A DNA stretch of 64,000 bases from Tissierella sp. (lineage in GTDB: Bacteria; Bacillota; Clostridia; Tissierellales; Tissierellaceae), in contig NZ_JAVKTS010000004.1 in assembly GCF_031460495.1 (NCBI RefSeq), positions 186,001 to 250,000 on the forward strand, in the 5' to 3' direction. Below the pieces are notes generated by a model. It ran no database searches. It saw nothing but the letters and a program-made list of their open reading frames with translations, and was not told where the DNA came from. Each line of letters begins with the position of its first letter. Within the stretch, counting starts at the first letter, position 1. Positions 8,443 to 18,680 of the stretch are shown one piece after another. Position numbers and translations under genes: made by a program.

Positions 8443-10098
8443 ATGAACAGGATTGCGGAAAGAATAGAGCAAGTTGCAGTGGAATTAACAAACCAACTTA
8501 GTGTAGTTGATACGCCGGGAGAGTTAGATTCCGTACAAAAAGTTTATGATATATTTTCAGAAATGAATTATTATAAAGAAAACCCTGAGCATTTAAGATT
8601 TGTAGATGCAATTAATGATAAACTTGGCAGAAAATCTGTTTTAGCAATGTTAAAGGGAAAGAAAGGAAATAGTAAAAAAACTGTACTAATGATAGGTCAT
8701 ACAGATACAGTTGGTATTTCTGATTATGGTAGTTTAAAAGAATATGCACATAAACCCTATGAGCTAACAGAAAAGTTTAATGAAATAGCGTCTACATTAC
8801 CAGAAGAAGTAAGAAAAGACTTGGAGTCAGGAGAATACTTATTTGGTAGAGGACTTTTCGATATGAAAATAGGTGATGCTATTATAATAGCTTTGATGGA
8901 AGAAATATCAAAGGATATTGAAAATTTTGAGGGTAATCTAATTTTTGGTGCTGTCTGTGATGAAGAAGGAAATTCAAGTGGTATGCTATCTCTAGTACCA
9001 GAACTAGTTAAGATACAGGAACAAGAAGATCTTGAATATCTAGCACTTTTAGATACAGATTATATGACATCAGAGTTTGAAGGTGACGAAAATAAATATG
9101 TTTATATAGGAACAGTAGGCAAGTTAATGCCATCATTTTATGTAGTGGGAAAAGAAACTCATGTAGGTGAAGCCTTTAAGGGAATAGATCCAAACCAAAT
9201 AGCTTCTTCTATTACCAATAGAATCAATTTAAATGCTGATTTTTGTGATGTAGCTGAAGGGGAGGTTTCGCTTCCTCCAATTACTTTAAAACAAAGAGAT
9301 TTGAAGCCAGAGTATTCAGTGCAAATAGCGAAAACATCTACTTTGTTCTTTAACTATGCAACACATAAGAGTACACCAGATGAAGTACTGGTAAAAATGA
9401 AAAATGCTGCTAAAGAAGCTTTCCAATTCACTATTGATAACTTAAATGTACAATATGAAAGGTTTTGTAGCTTGGCAGGTAGAGAATATAAAAAACTTCC
9501 TTTTGAAGCAAGAGTGTTATCATATGAAGAATTATACAATGCAGTAAAATCAGAGATAGGAAATGAGCTTGATGAAAGAATTGCAAAAATTACAGAGGAA
9601 ATGCTAAATGATGAATTAATTGACCAAAGAGATTTCTCATTAAAGCTAGTGGAAGCAGTCCATGGATTATGGTCTGATAGAGAACCAGTTGTCATAGTAT
9701 ATTATACTCCACCATATTATCCTCATATTTATGTAGAGGGAAAAGCACCAAAAGAAAAAGCATTACTTGATGCGGTGGCAAATGCTATAAATACAACTGA
9801 ATCAGACTATAATTTGGTTTATAAAAAGTTCTTCCCTTATATTTCAGATTTGAGTTATGGAGCAGCACCAAAGGATCCCAAAATTATAGCAGCTTTAAAG
9901 GATAATATGCCTGGTTTTGGTACAAAATATAATTTACCATTGGAAGATATGCAAAAGCTAGATTTACCAGTATTAGATATAGGAGCATTTGGAAAGGATG
10001 CTCATAAATTTACAGAAAGAATTGAGAAGAAATATTCCTTTGAAGTAGCACCTATATTAGTGTATAAAACTATAATGAATCTTTTAAAGTCTAGTTAA
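8443..10098 (+). CDS. RocB-like M20 family metallohydrolase
   Basis: A 551-aa zinc-dependent M20/M25/M40 hydrolase resembling Bacillus RocB in length and sequence. Metal-site motifs are GHTDTVG near residue 85, GRGLFDMKIGDA near residue 139 and CDEEGNSSGM near residue 175. Unlike ordinary ~450-aa M20 peptidases it carries a long central insertion between the metal sites and the C-terminal AFGKDAHKFTERI segment. RocB is associated with arginine and ornithine utilisation but its exact reaction is not settled. Proximity to the ornithine operon is suggestive only, because rarA lies between. AGGAGG precedes the ATG. Confidence 0.8.
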   Translation: MNRIAERIEQVAVELTNQLSVVDTPGELDSVQKVYDIFSEMNYYKENPEHLRFVDAINDKLGRKSVLAMLKGKKGNSKKTVLMIGHTDTVGISDYGSLKEYAHKPYELTEKFNEIASTLPEEVRKDLESGEYLFGRGLFDMKIGDAIIIALMEEISKDIENFEGNLIFGAVCDEEGNSSGMLSLVPELVKIQEQEDLEYLALLDTDYMTSEFEGDENKYVYIGTVGKLMPSFYVVGKETHVGEAFKGIDPNQIASSITNRINLNADFCDVAEGEVSLPPITLKQRDLKPEYSVQIAKTSTLFFNYATHKSTPDEVLVKMKNAAKEAFQFTIDNLNVQYERFCSLAGREYKKLPFEARVLSYEELYNAVKSEIGNELDERIAKITEEMLNDELIDQRDFSLKLVEAVHGLWSDREPVVIVYYTPPYYPHIYVEGKAPKEKALLDAVANAINTTESDYNLVYKKFFPYISDLSYGAAPKDPKIIAALKDNMPGFGTKYNLPLEDMQKLDLPVLDIGAFGKDAHKFTERIEKKYSFEVAPILVYKTIMNLLKSS

Positions 10099-10221
10099 GT
10101 TAAATTATAAAAGAATCTTCCTTGTAGGACATTCCTTATACTATAAGTATGATAAAATGGATATAATAAAGCTAGAAATTTCTTATGGATAACAAAAAAT
10201 AAAGATTATTATTTAAATTCA

Positions 10222-10250
10222 TTGACAATAGCAAATAATATAACTATAAT
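10222..10250 (+). promoter_or_regulatory. Promoter of the asnS leader
   Basis: TTGACA at 10222-10227, a 17-bp spacer and TATAAT at 10245-10250: a consensus housekeeping promoter. Transcription would begin near 10257, just ahead of the T-box leader. Confidence 0.85.
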
Positions 10251-10256
10251 AATATA

Positions 10257-10517
10257 AAAGTAGAAAAGAACTAAGATGGGAAGAGTAGGTACAAGAAGTA
10301 GTTAAAGGGAGTCGATAATAGTGAGACATCGGCACGAAGCTTGTATTGAAGAACAGCCCGGAGTTTCTAACCGAAATCTTAAGATAGTAGGCTTAGACGG
10401 AATCACACCGTTACAAGTGAAGCACATATATTTGTGTGTTAAAGTGGCTATTAGCAATTAGGGTGGTACCGCGGAAGATAAACTTTCGTCCTTTTGGACG
10501 AAGGTTTTATTATTTTT
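10257..10517 (+). promoter_or_regulatory. T-box riboswitch, Asn specifier
   Basis: A tRNA-sensing leader. The T-box proper, AGGGTGGTACCGCGG, is at about 10460-10474 and is followed by a terminator hairpin (stem around 10483-10504, then a T-rich tail). On the 3' side of stem I the sequence GAACAGCCCGGAG places AAC (Asn codon, 10352-10354) in the specifier position; the same spacing (codon, one base, four bases, GGAG or TGAG) is seen in the two other T-boxes of the window. Uncharged tRNA-Asn should favour the antiterminator and expression of asnS. Confidence 0.93.
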
Positions 10518-10552
10518 TGAGGAAATGAATGAAAAATGAAAGGAGAATGAAA

Positions 10553-11941
10553 ATGAAAACAACTATTAGAAGTATTTATAATGACACGGACAAATATTTA
10601 AATCAAGAAATTCAACTTAGTGGATGGATAAGAACATCAAGATCATCAAAGACCTTTGGATTTATTGAGCTAAATGATGGAACCTTCTTTAAAAACATTC
10701 AAATTGTTTTTGAAGAAGGATTAGAGAATTTTAAGGAAATAGAAAAATTAGCCCTTAGTTCATCTATTATAGTTAGAGGTACATTAGTGCCAACACCAGA
10801 AGCGAAACAACCCTTTGAAGTAAAGGCTGGTGAAATTGAAGTTGAAGGATATTCAACTGCCGACTATCCATTACAAAAGAAAAGACACACTTTTGAGTAT
10901 ATGAGAACTATTGCTCATTTAAGACCGAGAAGTAATACATTCAATGCAGTATTTAGAGTAAGATCAGTACTTGCTTATGCAATACACAAATTTTTCCAAG
11001 ATAGAGGATTTGTATATGTGCATACTCCAATCATCACAGCATCTGATGCTGAGGGTGCAGGAGAAATGTTCAGAGTATCCACTTTGGATTTTGATAATGT
11101 ACCGCTAACTGAAAACAAAGAGATAGATTATTCAAAAGATTTCTTTGGTACAGAAGTAGGATTAACTGTAACTGGTCAACTAGAGGGTGAAGCCTTTGCT
11201 CATGCATATAGAGATATATATACTTTCGGGCCTACCTTTAGAGCAGAAAACTCTAACACTGCTAGACATGCAGCAGAATTTTGGATGATAGAACCAGAGA
11301 TAGCCTTTGCTGATCTTGTAGATAATATGCAATTAGCTGAAGATATGATGAAATATATAATCAATTATGTGATGGAAAATGCAAAAGAGGAAATGGAGTT
11401 TTTTAATAACTTTGTAGATAAGGGATTAATTGAAAGACTAGAGAATGTAGTGAATTCAGAATTTGGAAGGGTAACCTATACTGAAGCCATAGAACTACTA
11501 AAGAAATCAGGAGAAGAGTTCCAGTTTCCAGTAGAATGGGGCATGGATTTACAGACTGAGCATGAGAGATATATTTCAGAGAAAATATTTAAAAAACCAG
11601 TATTTGTAACTGATTATCCGAAGGAAATAAAAGCATTCTACATGAGAATGAATGAAGATAATAAAACAGTAGCCGCAATGGATTTACTAGCTCCAGGAGT
11701 AGGGGAAATAATTGGTGGATCTCAAAGGGAAGAAAGACTTGATGTATTAGAACAAAAGATAATTGATATGGGATTAGATAAAGAAGACTACTGGTGGTAT
11801 CTAGAGTTAAGAAAATTTGGTGGTACAAAACATGCTGGATATGGTCTTGGATTTGAGAGAGCTGTTATGTATATAACAGGAATGACAAACATAAGAGATG
11901 TAATTCCTTTCCCAAGAACAGTAGGGTCTGCAGAATTTTAA
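10553..11941 (+). CDS. asnS: Asparaginyl-tRNA synthetase
   Basis: A 462-aa class IIb aminoacyl-tRNA synthetase. The N-terminal OB-fold anticodon-binding domain ([20 protein letters not shown]) covers about residues 10-100. Catalytic motif 2 appears as [11 protein letters not shown] and motif 3 as [10 protein letters not shown] near the C-terminus. Three in-frame ATGs (10529, 10547, 10553) precede the domain; the AAAGGAG at 10539-10545 is placed 7 nt before 10553, so that start was chosen. Expression is controlled by the Asn T-box. A strong terminator follows directly. Confidence 0.96.
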   Translation: MKTTIRSIYNDTDKYLNQEIQLSGWIRTSRSSKTFGFIELNDGTFFKNIQIVFEEGLENFKEIEKLALSSSIIVRGTLVPTPEAKQPFEVKAGEIEVEGYSTADYPLQKKRHTFEYMRTIAHLRPRSNTFNAVFRVRSVLAYAIHKFFQDRGFVYVHTPIITASDAEGAGEMFRVSTLDFDNVPLTENKEIDYSKDFFGTEVGLTVTGQLEGEAFAHAYRDIYTFGPTFRAENSNTARHAAEFWMIEPEIAFADLVDNMQLAEDMMKYIINYVMENAKEEMEFFNNFVDKGLIERLENVVNSEFGRVTYTEAIELLKKSGEEFQFPVEWGMDLQTEHERYISEKIFKKPVFVTDYPKEIKAFYMRMNEDNKTVAAMDLLAPGVGEIIGGSQREERLDVLEQKIIDMGLDKEDYWWYLELRKFGGTKHAGYGLGFERAVMYITGMTNIRDVIPFPRTVGSAEF

Positions 11942-11946
11942 ATATG

Positions 11947-11980
11947 AAAAAGGTAGTGCAGATTCTGCACTACCTTTTTT
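11947..11980 (+). terminator. Terminator after asnS
   Basis: A long perfect stem (AAAAAGGTAGTGCAG paired with CTGCACTACCTTTTT) directly after the asnS stop, with A and T tracts on both sides, so it may work in both directions. Confidence 0.9.
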
Positions 11981-12012
11981 ACCCACATAAATTCTAAGAA
12001 AACAACTAATAT

Positions 12013-12260
12013 GATGTAATGACCAATTCACCAGGCTTTGAATCTCATGTTAGAAAACTAAATAAACTTATAGACTTAGATGATCTCAATGATTTTAATT
12101 CTTCTAAGGATTTGCCAGTGATTCAAAACATAAGCTATTAACTGTAAAATCTAATACCAATCCAACGGTTTACCAATTAGGATTTGAAAATATAGTGGAT
12201 GAAGATGAAAGACAAGAGTTTTTCTTAAGGACAGATTTTATCGCAGAAAAGTTAAAATAG
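12013..12260 (+). pseudogene. Decayed gene fragment, possibly linear amide hydrolase family
   Basis: Two short protein-like stretches in different frames. Frame one (12013-12141) contains VMTNSPGFESHVRKLN, reminiscent of the VLTNSPxFDWH segment of choloylglycine/penicillin V acylase-type hydrolases. Frame two (12108-12260) reads to a stop after NPTVYQLGFENIVDEDE, which could be the end of such a protein. No start codon with a ribosome site and no continuous frame exist. The family assignment is tentative; that this is a remnant and not random sequence is more likely than not. The rest of the 590-bp gap after the asnS terminator holds only the promoter below and a small stem near 12488-12505. 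Confidence 0.45.
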
Positions 12261-12438
12261 CTAAGTTAAAATCCTATCAAAAGACTATATTACATCTCAT
12301 AACAAAACATAATGCTTGAAGGATATAAATAGGGATAAACTATAGCTGGTTTAAAATTGGCAACTTTAGGGAAATATGATATAGTAGATATAATATGAAA
12401 ATTGAGAAAAATGATCAATATTAAATATAAATAGACCT

Positions 12439-12466
12439 TTGACATAAAATCGCCTACTTTTAGAAT
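12439..12466 (+). promoter_or_regulatory. Promoter of the YcdB/SLH gene
   Basis: TTGACA at 12439-12444, a 16-bp spacer and TAGAAT at 12461-12466, about 100 bp before the start codon. A short hairpin, ACATCCGCATATGGATGT near 12488, lies in the leader. Confidence 0.65.
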
Positions 12467-12570
12467 ATTAACAGATAAAGTCTATAACATCCGCATATGG
12501 ATGTAAGAAGTGTAATAGAAAATAAATACAGTTATTAAACTGTAAATATATTATATTAGGAGGAGAGATT

Positions 12571-14634
12571 ATGAAAAAAAGATATTTAAAGTCCTTAGTA
12601 ATTATTTTGGTATTTACATTAATAATCACAGGAATACCGCTAAAAGGATTTGCAAAAGAAGAGGATTTAAGTAAGGATATTCAAAAGATTAAATCTCTAT
12701 TTAATATAGGAGATGAATATGAGCATTTTAATAATAGTAAATATGATAGGTCCGATGGTAATTATGAAACTAATCTATCTTGGAGTGGTCAAAATAAACA
12801 CTTAAATGTGACAATTGATGAAGAAGGAAATATAATAAGTTATTACAAAGATGAATATGATAATGGTAGAAATGCAAGAGTTTATAAATTTCCTAAAACA
12901 ACAAAAAAAGATGGAGAAAAAACAGCTAAAGAATTTATAAAAAAATTATATCCTGAGATATTAGAAAAAATCGAAATTAATGTTGAAGCTAATAGTTACA
13001 GTTTATATAGTAGAGAAAACTTAAGAGAATATACATATAATTTTACAAGAGTAGAAAATGATATGTTCTACAATGGAAATAATGTATATATTGGTGTAGA
13101 TACTCAAACTGGAGAAGTAAGAAATTTCGGTATTAATTGGGAAAAGGATTTAAAATTTGTAGATACAAAGGACACTATATCAAAAGATGAAGCAAAAGAA
13201 ATATATAAGGATAATATAGATTTAGAATTAGTATATAAAGTAAAGGATACAGATGAAGAGACAAAATCATACTTAGGATATAATATAATAGACACAGATA
13301 AAACAGTAGATGCTAAAACAAAAGATGTATTGATTACTTCATATAAATACATGTATTCAGTATATGGATCTCAATTCAATAAAATTATGGCAAAGATATC
13401 AATAGAAGAAGAAAACAAGCTAATAGATTCTAAAAAGATTATAAGTAGAAAAGAAGCAGGTAAAAAACTAGTAGATACATTTAAACTAGGAGAAGGATAT
13501 GAAGTAGATGATTATACACTAATAGGTAGTAAAGAAAAAGATATATATGTATGGGAAGTAATGGTGATGAAACGTGTTGGAAACAGTGCTAGCGGTACTG
13601 GATCAAGAGTAAATGCTAAAACTGGAGAGATAATAAGTTTTTATGATCCTGGATCATGGGAACAGGAAGAAGAAAAATCAAAATATAATAAAGGAGAATT
13701 ACTTGCAAAAGCAAAAGAATTTATAAAAAATAGCAATGCTGAAAATTATGAAGAGGTAGAATATGTAGAAGACAAAAATGAAGATTTAATTTATGATCGA
13801 GAAAATACATCAAACTTTGTTTTTATAAGAAAAGTTAACGATATTAAGGTAGAAAATAATGGATTTAGGATATCTTTAAGTAATGTAACAGGTAATGTAT
13901 TATCATACGATTATAACTGGAATGATTTAGAATTTGAATCTCCACAGAATATTATAGACAAAAATGAAGCTAAAGAAATACTATTAAAAGATAGAGAATT
14001 AGATTTACAATATCAAATAGAAAACAAGGAAAAAGAGAATGTTAAGCTAGTATATGATTTTGAAGACAAATATTTAGTGGTAGATGCTAAAAAAGGAGAA
14101 GTAATAGATAATAGAAAAGAATTATTAGGAAAAACAGAAAAACAAGAATATAATGACATACAAAATAGCTTTGCTAAAAATCAAATAATCAAATTACAAG
14201 ATTATATTATTTTATTCGAAGGTGAAGAATTCCAACCCAAACAAGAAATAATACAGAAAGAGTTTCTAAAATTACTTGTACAAACCAAAGATATATATTA
14301 TATACCTGAAGACGAAAACTATATGTATGAAAGATTTATTAGAGACGGCATACTAAAAGAAGAAGAAAAAGATATGGAAGCAAAACTAACAAGAGAAGAA
14401 GCCGTAAAATATATAGTTAGAGTTTTTGGGCAGGAACCCCTAGATAATTTAGGTGATATATATAAGGTAGAATATAAGGACGCAGATAAAATATCAACTA
14501 ATTTAAAGGGACATATAGCAATAGCTAAAGGATTAGGGTTTATAAGTGGTGAAGGAAACTTTAGACCAAAGGATAATTTAACAAGAGAAGAAGCAGTAGT
14601 TTTAATATACAATATATTAAATAGAGACAATTAA
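12571..14634 (+). CDS. Exported YcdB/YcdC-domain protein with C-terminal SLH domains
   Basis: A 687-aa secreted protein. Residues 1-28 form a Sec signal peptide (KKR, then LVIILVFTLIITGIPL, then GFAKE). The body contains repeated PepSY-like units of the YcdB/YcdC type: DEEGNIISYYKDE, DTQTGEVRNFGINW, NAKTGEIISFYDPG and SNVTGNVLSYDYNW, each followed by SKDEAKEIYKD-like helices. The C-terminal ~170 residues hold S-layer homology motifs (LTREEAVKYIVRVFG, GFISGEGNFRPKDNLTREEA), suggesting attachment to cell-wall polymer. It is a single gene with its own promoter. Its function is unknown; YcdB-type domains are often linked to protease inhibition or wall chemistry, which is inference here. Confidence 0.82.
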   Translation: MKKRYLKSLVIILVFTLIITGIPLKGFAKEEDLSKDIQKIKSLFNIGDEYEHFNNSKYDRSDGNYETNLSWSGQNKHLNVTIDEEGNIISYYKDEYDNGRNARVYKFPKTTKKDGEKTAKEFIKKLYPEILEKIEINVEANSYSLYSRENLREYTYNFTRVENDMFYNGNNVYIGVDTQTGEVRNFGINWEKDLKFVDTKDTISKDEAKEIYKDNIDLELVYKVKDTDEETKSYLGYNIIDTDKTVDAKTKDVLITSYKYMYSVYGSQFNKIMAKISIEEENKLIDSKKIISRKEAGKKLVDTFKLGEGYEVDDYTLIGSKEKDIYVWEVMVMKRVGNSASGTGSRVNAKTGEIISFYDPGSWEQEEEKSKYNKGELLAKAKEFIKNSNAENYEEVEYVEDKNEDLIYDRENTSNFVFIRKVNDIKVENNGFRISLSNVTGNVLSYDYNWNDLEFESPQNIIDKNEAKEILLKDRELDLQYQIENKEKENVKLVYDFEDKYLVVDAKKGEVIDNRKELLGKTEKQEYNDIQNSFAKNQIIKLQDYIILFEGEEFQPKQEIIQKEFLKLLVQTKDIYYIPEDENYMYERFIRDGILKEEEKDMEAKLTREEAVKYIVRVFGQEPLDNLGDIYKVEYKDADKISTNLKGHIAIAKGLGFISGEGNFRPKDNLTREEAVVLIYNILNRDN

Positions 14635-14675
14635 AATTTTGAGATAGAAGTAATTACAAATATTTTAAAATAGTC

Positions 14676-14704
14676 TTGATTTTATATGTTTTGTTGGATA
14701 TAAT
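14676..14704 (+). promoter_or_regulatory. Promoter of the leuS leader
   Basis: TTGATT at 14676-14681, a 17-bp spacer and TATAAT at 14699-14704, immediately upstream of the Leu T-box. Confidence 0.8.
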
Positions 14705-14710
14705 AGATTT

Positions 14711-14941
14711 TAAATTAATAAATACTATGAATGGAAGTATTAGGTTGGATATCTTTTGTAGAGAGCTGTCGGTTGGTGAAAGACAGTATTGATGAAGACT
14801 GAACTCGTCCTTGAGTAACTAAGGTGAATCTAGTAGTCTTAGTCGGTTTAATGCCGTTATATTTTGAGTGGATAGCAATATCAACAAGAGTGGTACCGCG
14901 GAACTAACCTTTCGTCTCTATTAGAGACGAAAGGTTTTATT
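14711..14941 (+). promoter_or_regulatory. T-box riboswitch, Leu specifier
   Basis: Contains the stem I landmark AGAGAGCTGTCGGTTGGTG (around 14759), the specifier region GAACTCGTCCTTGAG with CTC (Leu codon, 14814-14816), the T-box AGAGTGGTACCGCGG at 14887-14901 and a terminator hairpin at about 14905-14937 (AACCTTTCGTCTC paired with GAGACGAAAGGTT, then TTTAT). The downstream gene is leuS, which agrees with the specifier. Confidence 0.94.
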
Positions 14942-15007
14942 TATTTTTGGGCAAGAAACTTAATGTAGGGGCGACCTTTGATCGTCAGAAAATAAGGAGG
15001 AATGAAT

Positions 15008-17419
15008 ATGAGAGAATATAAGCCAAATGAAATCGAAAAGAAATGGCATAGTATCTGGGAAGAAAGACAGCCATTTAAGGCATCAAACAGTAGTGACAAA
15101 CCGAAGTTTTATGCATTAGTAGAGTTCCCATATCCATCAGGGGAAGGACTACATGTAGGGCATCCTAGGCCTTATACTGCACTTGATATTGTATCTAGAA
15201 AGAGAAGACTGGAAGGATATAATGTTTTATTCCCAATGGGATGGGATGCATTTGGATTACCAACAGAGAATTATGCAATAAAACACAAGATTCATCCAGC
15301 AATAGTTACAGAGAAAAATGTAGCTAGGTTTAAAGCACAATTGCAATCCATAGGATTTTCCTTTGATTGGTCAAGAGAAGTAAATACTACAGATCCACAT
15401 TACTATAAATGGACTCAATGGATATTCTTGAAATTATTTGAAAAGGGATTAGCATATAAGCAAGAGATGCCTATAAACTGGTGTCCATCTTGCAAAGTTG
15501 GTCTAGCAAATGAGGAAGTTATTCAAGGTACTTGTGAAAGATGTAGTGGAGAGGTAGTTAGAAAGGTTAAGAATCAGTGGATGTTGAAGATAACTGAGTA
15601 TGCAGATAGATTAATTGAAGACTTAGACAAGGTAGATTATATTGATAGGGTAAAGGCTCAACAAACCAATTGGATAGGTAAATCTGAAGGTGCAGAAGTA
15701 GACTTTCAAATAGCTGGAAAAGAGGATAAGTTGAGAGTATTTACAACTAGACCTGATACATTATTCGGATCAACCTATATGGTTATAGCAGCTGAACATC
15801 CTTTAATAGAAAAATATAAAGATGCTATAGAGAACCTAGAAGAAATTAAGGAGTATCAAAACGAAGTAAGCAAAAAATCAGATTTTGAAAGAACTGAATT
15901 ATCAAAGGATAAAACAGGAGTTGAAATAAAAGGTATAAAAGCTATAAATCCTGCTTCAGGAAAAGAAGTTCCTATTTGGATATCTGACTATGTACTAATG
16001 ACTTACGGTACTGGTGCAATTATGGCAGTACCAGGACACGATACTCGTGATTGGGAATTTGCAAAGAAATTTAATCTTCCTATTGTAGAAGTAATAAAAG
16101 GTGGAGATATAGAAAAAGAAGCCTATACAGACACTGCAGAAGGGATAGTTGTAAATTCTGATTTTATTAATGGAATGGAAGTAAAAGAAGCAAAAGACCA
16201 TATGATCAAATGGTTAGAAGAAAAGGAACTTGGTACTAAAAAGGTTAACTTCAAACTTAGGGACTGGGTATTCTCTAGACAAAGATATTGGGGAGAACCA
16301 ATACCTCTAGTTCATTGTAATGAATGTGGATGGGTACCAGTAGCAGAAAAAGAGCTACCTATTATGCTACCAGATGTAGAAAACTATGAACCTACAGACA
16401 ATGGGGAATCACCATTGGCAAATATTAAAGACTGGGTAGAGACCAGCTGTCCAAAATGTGGTGGCAAGGCTCGTAGAGAAACTGATACAATGCCACAATG
16501 GGCTGGATCTTCATGGTATTTCCTAAGATATATAGATCCATGCAATGAAGCAGAATTTGCCTCTCAAGAAGCATTAGAATATTGGTTACCAGTAGATTGG
16601 TATAATGGCGGCATGGAGCATACTACTCTTCATCTACTTTATTCAAGATTCTGGCATAAATTCCTATATGATATAGGAGTAGTGCCTGTAGCTGAACCCT
16701 ATGCAAAGAGAACATCTCATGGTATGATACTAGGAGATAATAACGAAAAGATGTCTAAATCCCGTGGAAATGTTATAAACCCTGATGAAATAGTAAGAGA
16801 TTATGGAGCAGATACTTTAAGGACCTATGAAATGTTTATTGGAGATTTTGAGAAGTCTGTACCTTGGTCAGAAAATGGAGTTAAAGGCTGTAGAAGATTC
16901 CTTGAAAGAGCTTGGAAACTTCAAGATATTCTTGTTGATGGTGAAGGATATACTAAGGAATTGGAATCAAGTATCCACAAGACTATAAAAAAGGTATCTG
17001 AAGACTTTGAAACATTGAAATATAACACAGGGATAGCAGCTTTAATGTCTTTATTAAATGAATTTAATGACCATGGCAGTATAAGAAAAGAAGACCTAAA
17101 GACATACATTGTACTACTAAATCCAGTAGCACCTCATATTACGGAAGAACTATGGGAAATATTAGGATTAGAAGGATATCTACACGATACTACATGGCCA
17201 AAATATGATGAAGAAAAAACTAAAGATAAAGTAATAGCTCTTCCAGTCCAGGTCAATGGTAAGGTAAGGGGTACTATAGAGGTTAACATTGATGATTCAC
17301 AAGAAGTAGTTAGAGCAAAAGCTCAAAGAGATGAAAATGTAAATAAATTCTTAGAAGGAAAACAAATAGTTAAGGAAATATTCGTTGCAGGCAGGATATA
17401 TAATATAGTAGTTAAATAA
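15008..17419 (+). CDS. leuS: Leucyl-tRNA synthetase
   Basis: An approximately 803-aa class I synthetase. The HIGH signature is HVGHP in [15 protein letters not shown], and the KMSKS loop is [10 protein letters not shown] near residue 580. The CP1 editing domain is recognisable by [13 protein letters not shown], and zinc-type cysteine pairs (CPSCK, CERC) are present near residue 160. The C-terminus keeps the [11 protein letters not shown] motif of bacterial LeuRS. Two ATGs compete (15002 and 15008); AAGGAGG ending at 15000 is correctly spaced only for 15008. Regulated by the Leu T-box. Confidence 0.97.
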   Translation: MREYKPNEIEKKWHSIWEERQPFKASNSSDKPKFYALVEFPYPSGEGLHVGHPRPYTALDIVSRKRRLEGYNVLFPMGWDAFGLPTENYAIKHKIHPAIVTEKNVARFKAQLQSIGFSFDWSREVNTTDPHYYKWTQWIFLKLFEKGLAYKQEMPINWCPSCKVGLANEEVIQGTCERCSGEVVRKVKNQWMLKITEYADRLIEDLDKVDYIDRVKAQQTNWIGKSEGAEVDFQIAGKEDKLRVFTTRPDTLFGSTYMVIAAEHPLIEKYKDAIENLEEIKEYQNEVSKKSDFERTELSKDKTGVEIKGIKAINPASGKEVPIWISDYVLMTYGTGAIMAVPGHDTRDWEFAKKFNLPIVEVIKGGDIEKEAYTDTAEGIVVNSDFINGMEVKEAKDHMIKWLEEKELGTKKVNFKLRDWVFSRQRYWGEPIPLVHCNECGWVPVAEKELPIMLPDVENYEPTDNGESPLANIKDWVETSCPKCGGKARRETDTMPQWAGSSWYFLRYIDPCNEAEFASQEALEYWLPVDWYNGGMEHTTLHLLYSRFWHKFLYDIGVVPVAEPYAKRTSHGMILGDNNEKMSKSRGNVINPDEIVRDYGADTLRTYEMFIGDFEKSVPWSENGVKGCRRFLERAWKLQDILVDGEGYTKELESSIHKTIKKVSEDFETLKYNTGIAALMSLLNEFNDHGSIRKEDLKTYIVLLNPVAPHITEELWEILGLEGYLHDTTWPKYDEEKTKDKVIALPVQVNGKVRGTIEVNIDDSQEVVRAKAQRDENVNKFLEGKQIVKEIFVAGRIYNIVVK

Positions 17420-17428
17420 TGTAATGAA

Positions 17429-17461
17429 AACAAACCACATCATAGATGGGGTTTGTTTTTC
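17429..17461 (+). terminator. Terminator after leuS
   Basis: A stem of AAACAAACC with GGTTTGTTT around a CATCATAGATG loop that can itself pair, ending in TTTTTC, 10 bp after the leuS stop. Confidence 0.85.
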
Positions 17462-17623
17462 TAAAACAATATCATAACAAATATACTCATAATTGATAAT
17501 AAGCTCTATGGAGAAATTTACTAACAATGAAGTAAATTATTATATAAAGGGGCTTATGATCATACTAACTAATACTGCAATAAAGATTATCTTGTAAAAT
17601 AGATTAGAATATGAAATAATATA

Positions 17624-17656
17624 ATAATTCTGCTAGTATAATATTAGCAGAATTAT
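17624..17656. promoter_or_regulatory. Inverted repeat around the degV -10 box
   Basis: ATAATTCTGCTA at 17624-17635 is perfectly repeated in inverse at 17645-17656. The 9-nt centre holds TATAAT (17637-17642), a good -10 element for the degV gene, whose start lies 37 bp downstream. A dyad centred on a -10 box looks like a repressor operator. An mRNA hairpin is possible only if transcription begins further upstream. Confidence 0.6.
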
Positions 17657-17678
17657 TTCATTAAAAGGAGGTAGTATA

Positions 17679-18500
17679 ATGATAAAGATAATAACAGATA
17701 GTACTAGTTATATTCGTAAGGAATATGCTGAAAAAGAGAATGTAGATATTGTTCCATTGAACTATGTTTTCGGAGAAGAGAATGGGAAGGAGAAATATCC
17801 GGGAGAATTTGAAGAATTTTTCAACAAACTAAGTAGTACAAAGTTATTTCCTTCAACATCTCAACCTTCAGCAGGTGAATTTCTGACTGTATTTAACAAA
17901 GCATTTGATGATGGATATGAAGAAATAATAGCAATTCTTTTATCTTCTAAACTAAGTGGCACTTACAATAGTGCAGTACTTGCAAAGAATATGTTAGAGA
18001 ATAAAAGGATTACTATTATTGATTCTGAGATGGCAGCTTCAAACCTAAGATTTTTAGTGGAAGATGCAGTTGAAATGGCTAAGGAAGGAAAAACATCCGA
18101 GGAAATAGGAACCCATGTAAACTCTAAAAAACTTGGCATGCAAGTTTTGTTAACCACAGATATCTTAGAGTATCTAAGTAGAGGTGGAAGAGTTTCATCA
18201 GTACAATCTATGGTTGGAAATTTATTGAATATTAAGCCTGTAATTGAGCTAAAAGATGGTGAACTAAAATTATTAGAAAAAATAAGGAGCAAAAATAAGG
18301 CAATATCAGCAATAATAGATAAAGTTCCTAAGAATGTTCAAAAGATAAGTATATGCCATATATTAGTTGAGAATGAAGCGGAGAAATTGAAACTTGCTTT
18401 AGAAGACAAGTTCCCAGAAATAATGATTACTATAGATGAATTAGGGCCAGTTGTGGGTTCTCACTTAGGACCTGGCGGTATAGGTATTTGTTTTTATTAA
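17679..18500 (+). CDS. DegV family fatty-acid-binding protein
   Basis: A 273-aa two-domain DegV/FakB-type protein. The N-terminus has the canonical IITDSTSYI opening, SQPSAGEF is the conserved TSQPSxGEF loop at about residue 60, and a second lipid-pocket loop reads LSRGGRVSS near residue 165. The C-terminus has GPVVGSHLGPGGIGICFY, the family GPVIGTHxGPG motif. Members bind fatty acids and may present them to a fatty acid kinase. No kinase gene is nearby. AAAGGAGG precedes the ATG. A dyad symmetric operator candidate covers its promoter, so it may be regulated as a single gene. Confidence 0.88.
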   Translation: MIKIITDSTSYIRKEYAEKENVDIVPLNYVFGEENGKEKYPGEFEEFFNKLSSTKLFPSTSQPSAGEFLTVFNKAFDDGYEEIIAILLSSKLSGTYNSAVLAKNMLENKRITIIDSEMAASNLRFLVEDAVEMAKEGKTSEEIGTHVNSKKLGMQVLLTTDILEYLSRGGRVSSVQSMVGNLLNIKPVIELKDGELKLLEKIRSKNKAISAIIDKVPKNVQKISICHILVENEAEKLKLALEDKFPEIMITIDELGPVVGSHLGPGGIGICFY

Positions 18501-18550
18501 TATTAATTTCAAAATGATAGAATTGTAAGCTTAAAATATTCTAATATCTC

Positions 18551-18595
18551 AAAAAATTCCCTATCTAAGAATAACCTTAGATAGGGAATTTTTAT
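18551..18595 (+). terminator. Terminator after degV
   Basis: AAATTCCCTATCTAAG paired with CTTAGATAGGGAATTTTT around a short AATAAC loop; a strong stem with a T tail. Confidence 0.88.
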
Positions 18596-18680
18596 TTAAG
18601 ATATTGTAAGATCTAGAATACTTTTCTATACCTTTGGTAATACTATATTGATGTAATCAAGTTTACATAAGGAGGAAAAA

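Noticed and set aside
9354-9695. 113-codon minus-strand frame inside the RocB-like gene
   Set aside because: Shadow of a conserved coding region with no start signal.
10529-10552. Longer N-terminus of asnS from the ATG at 10529
   Set aside because: The only good ribosome site, AAAGGAG, lies downstream of that ATG and fits 10553.
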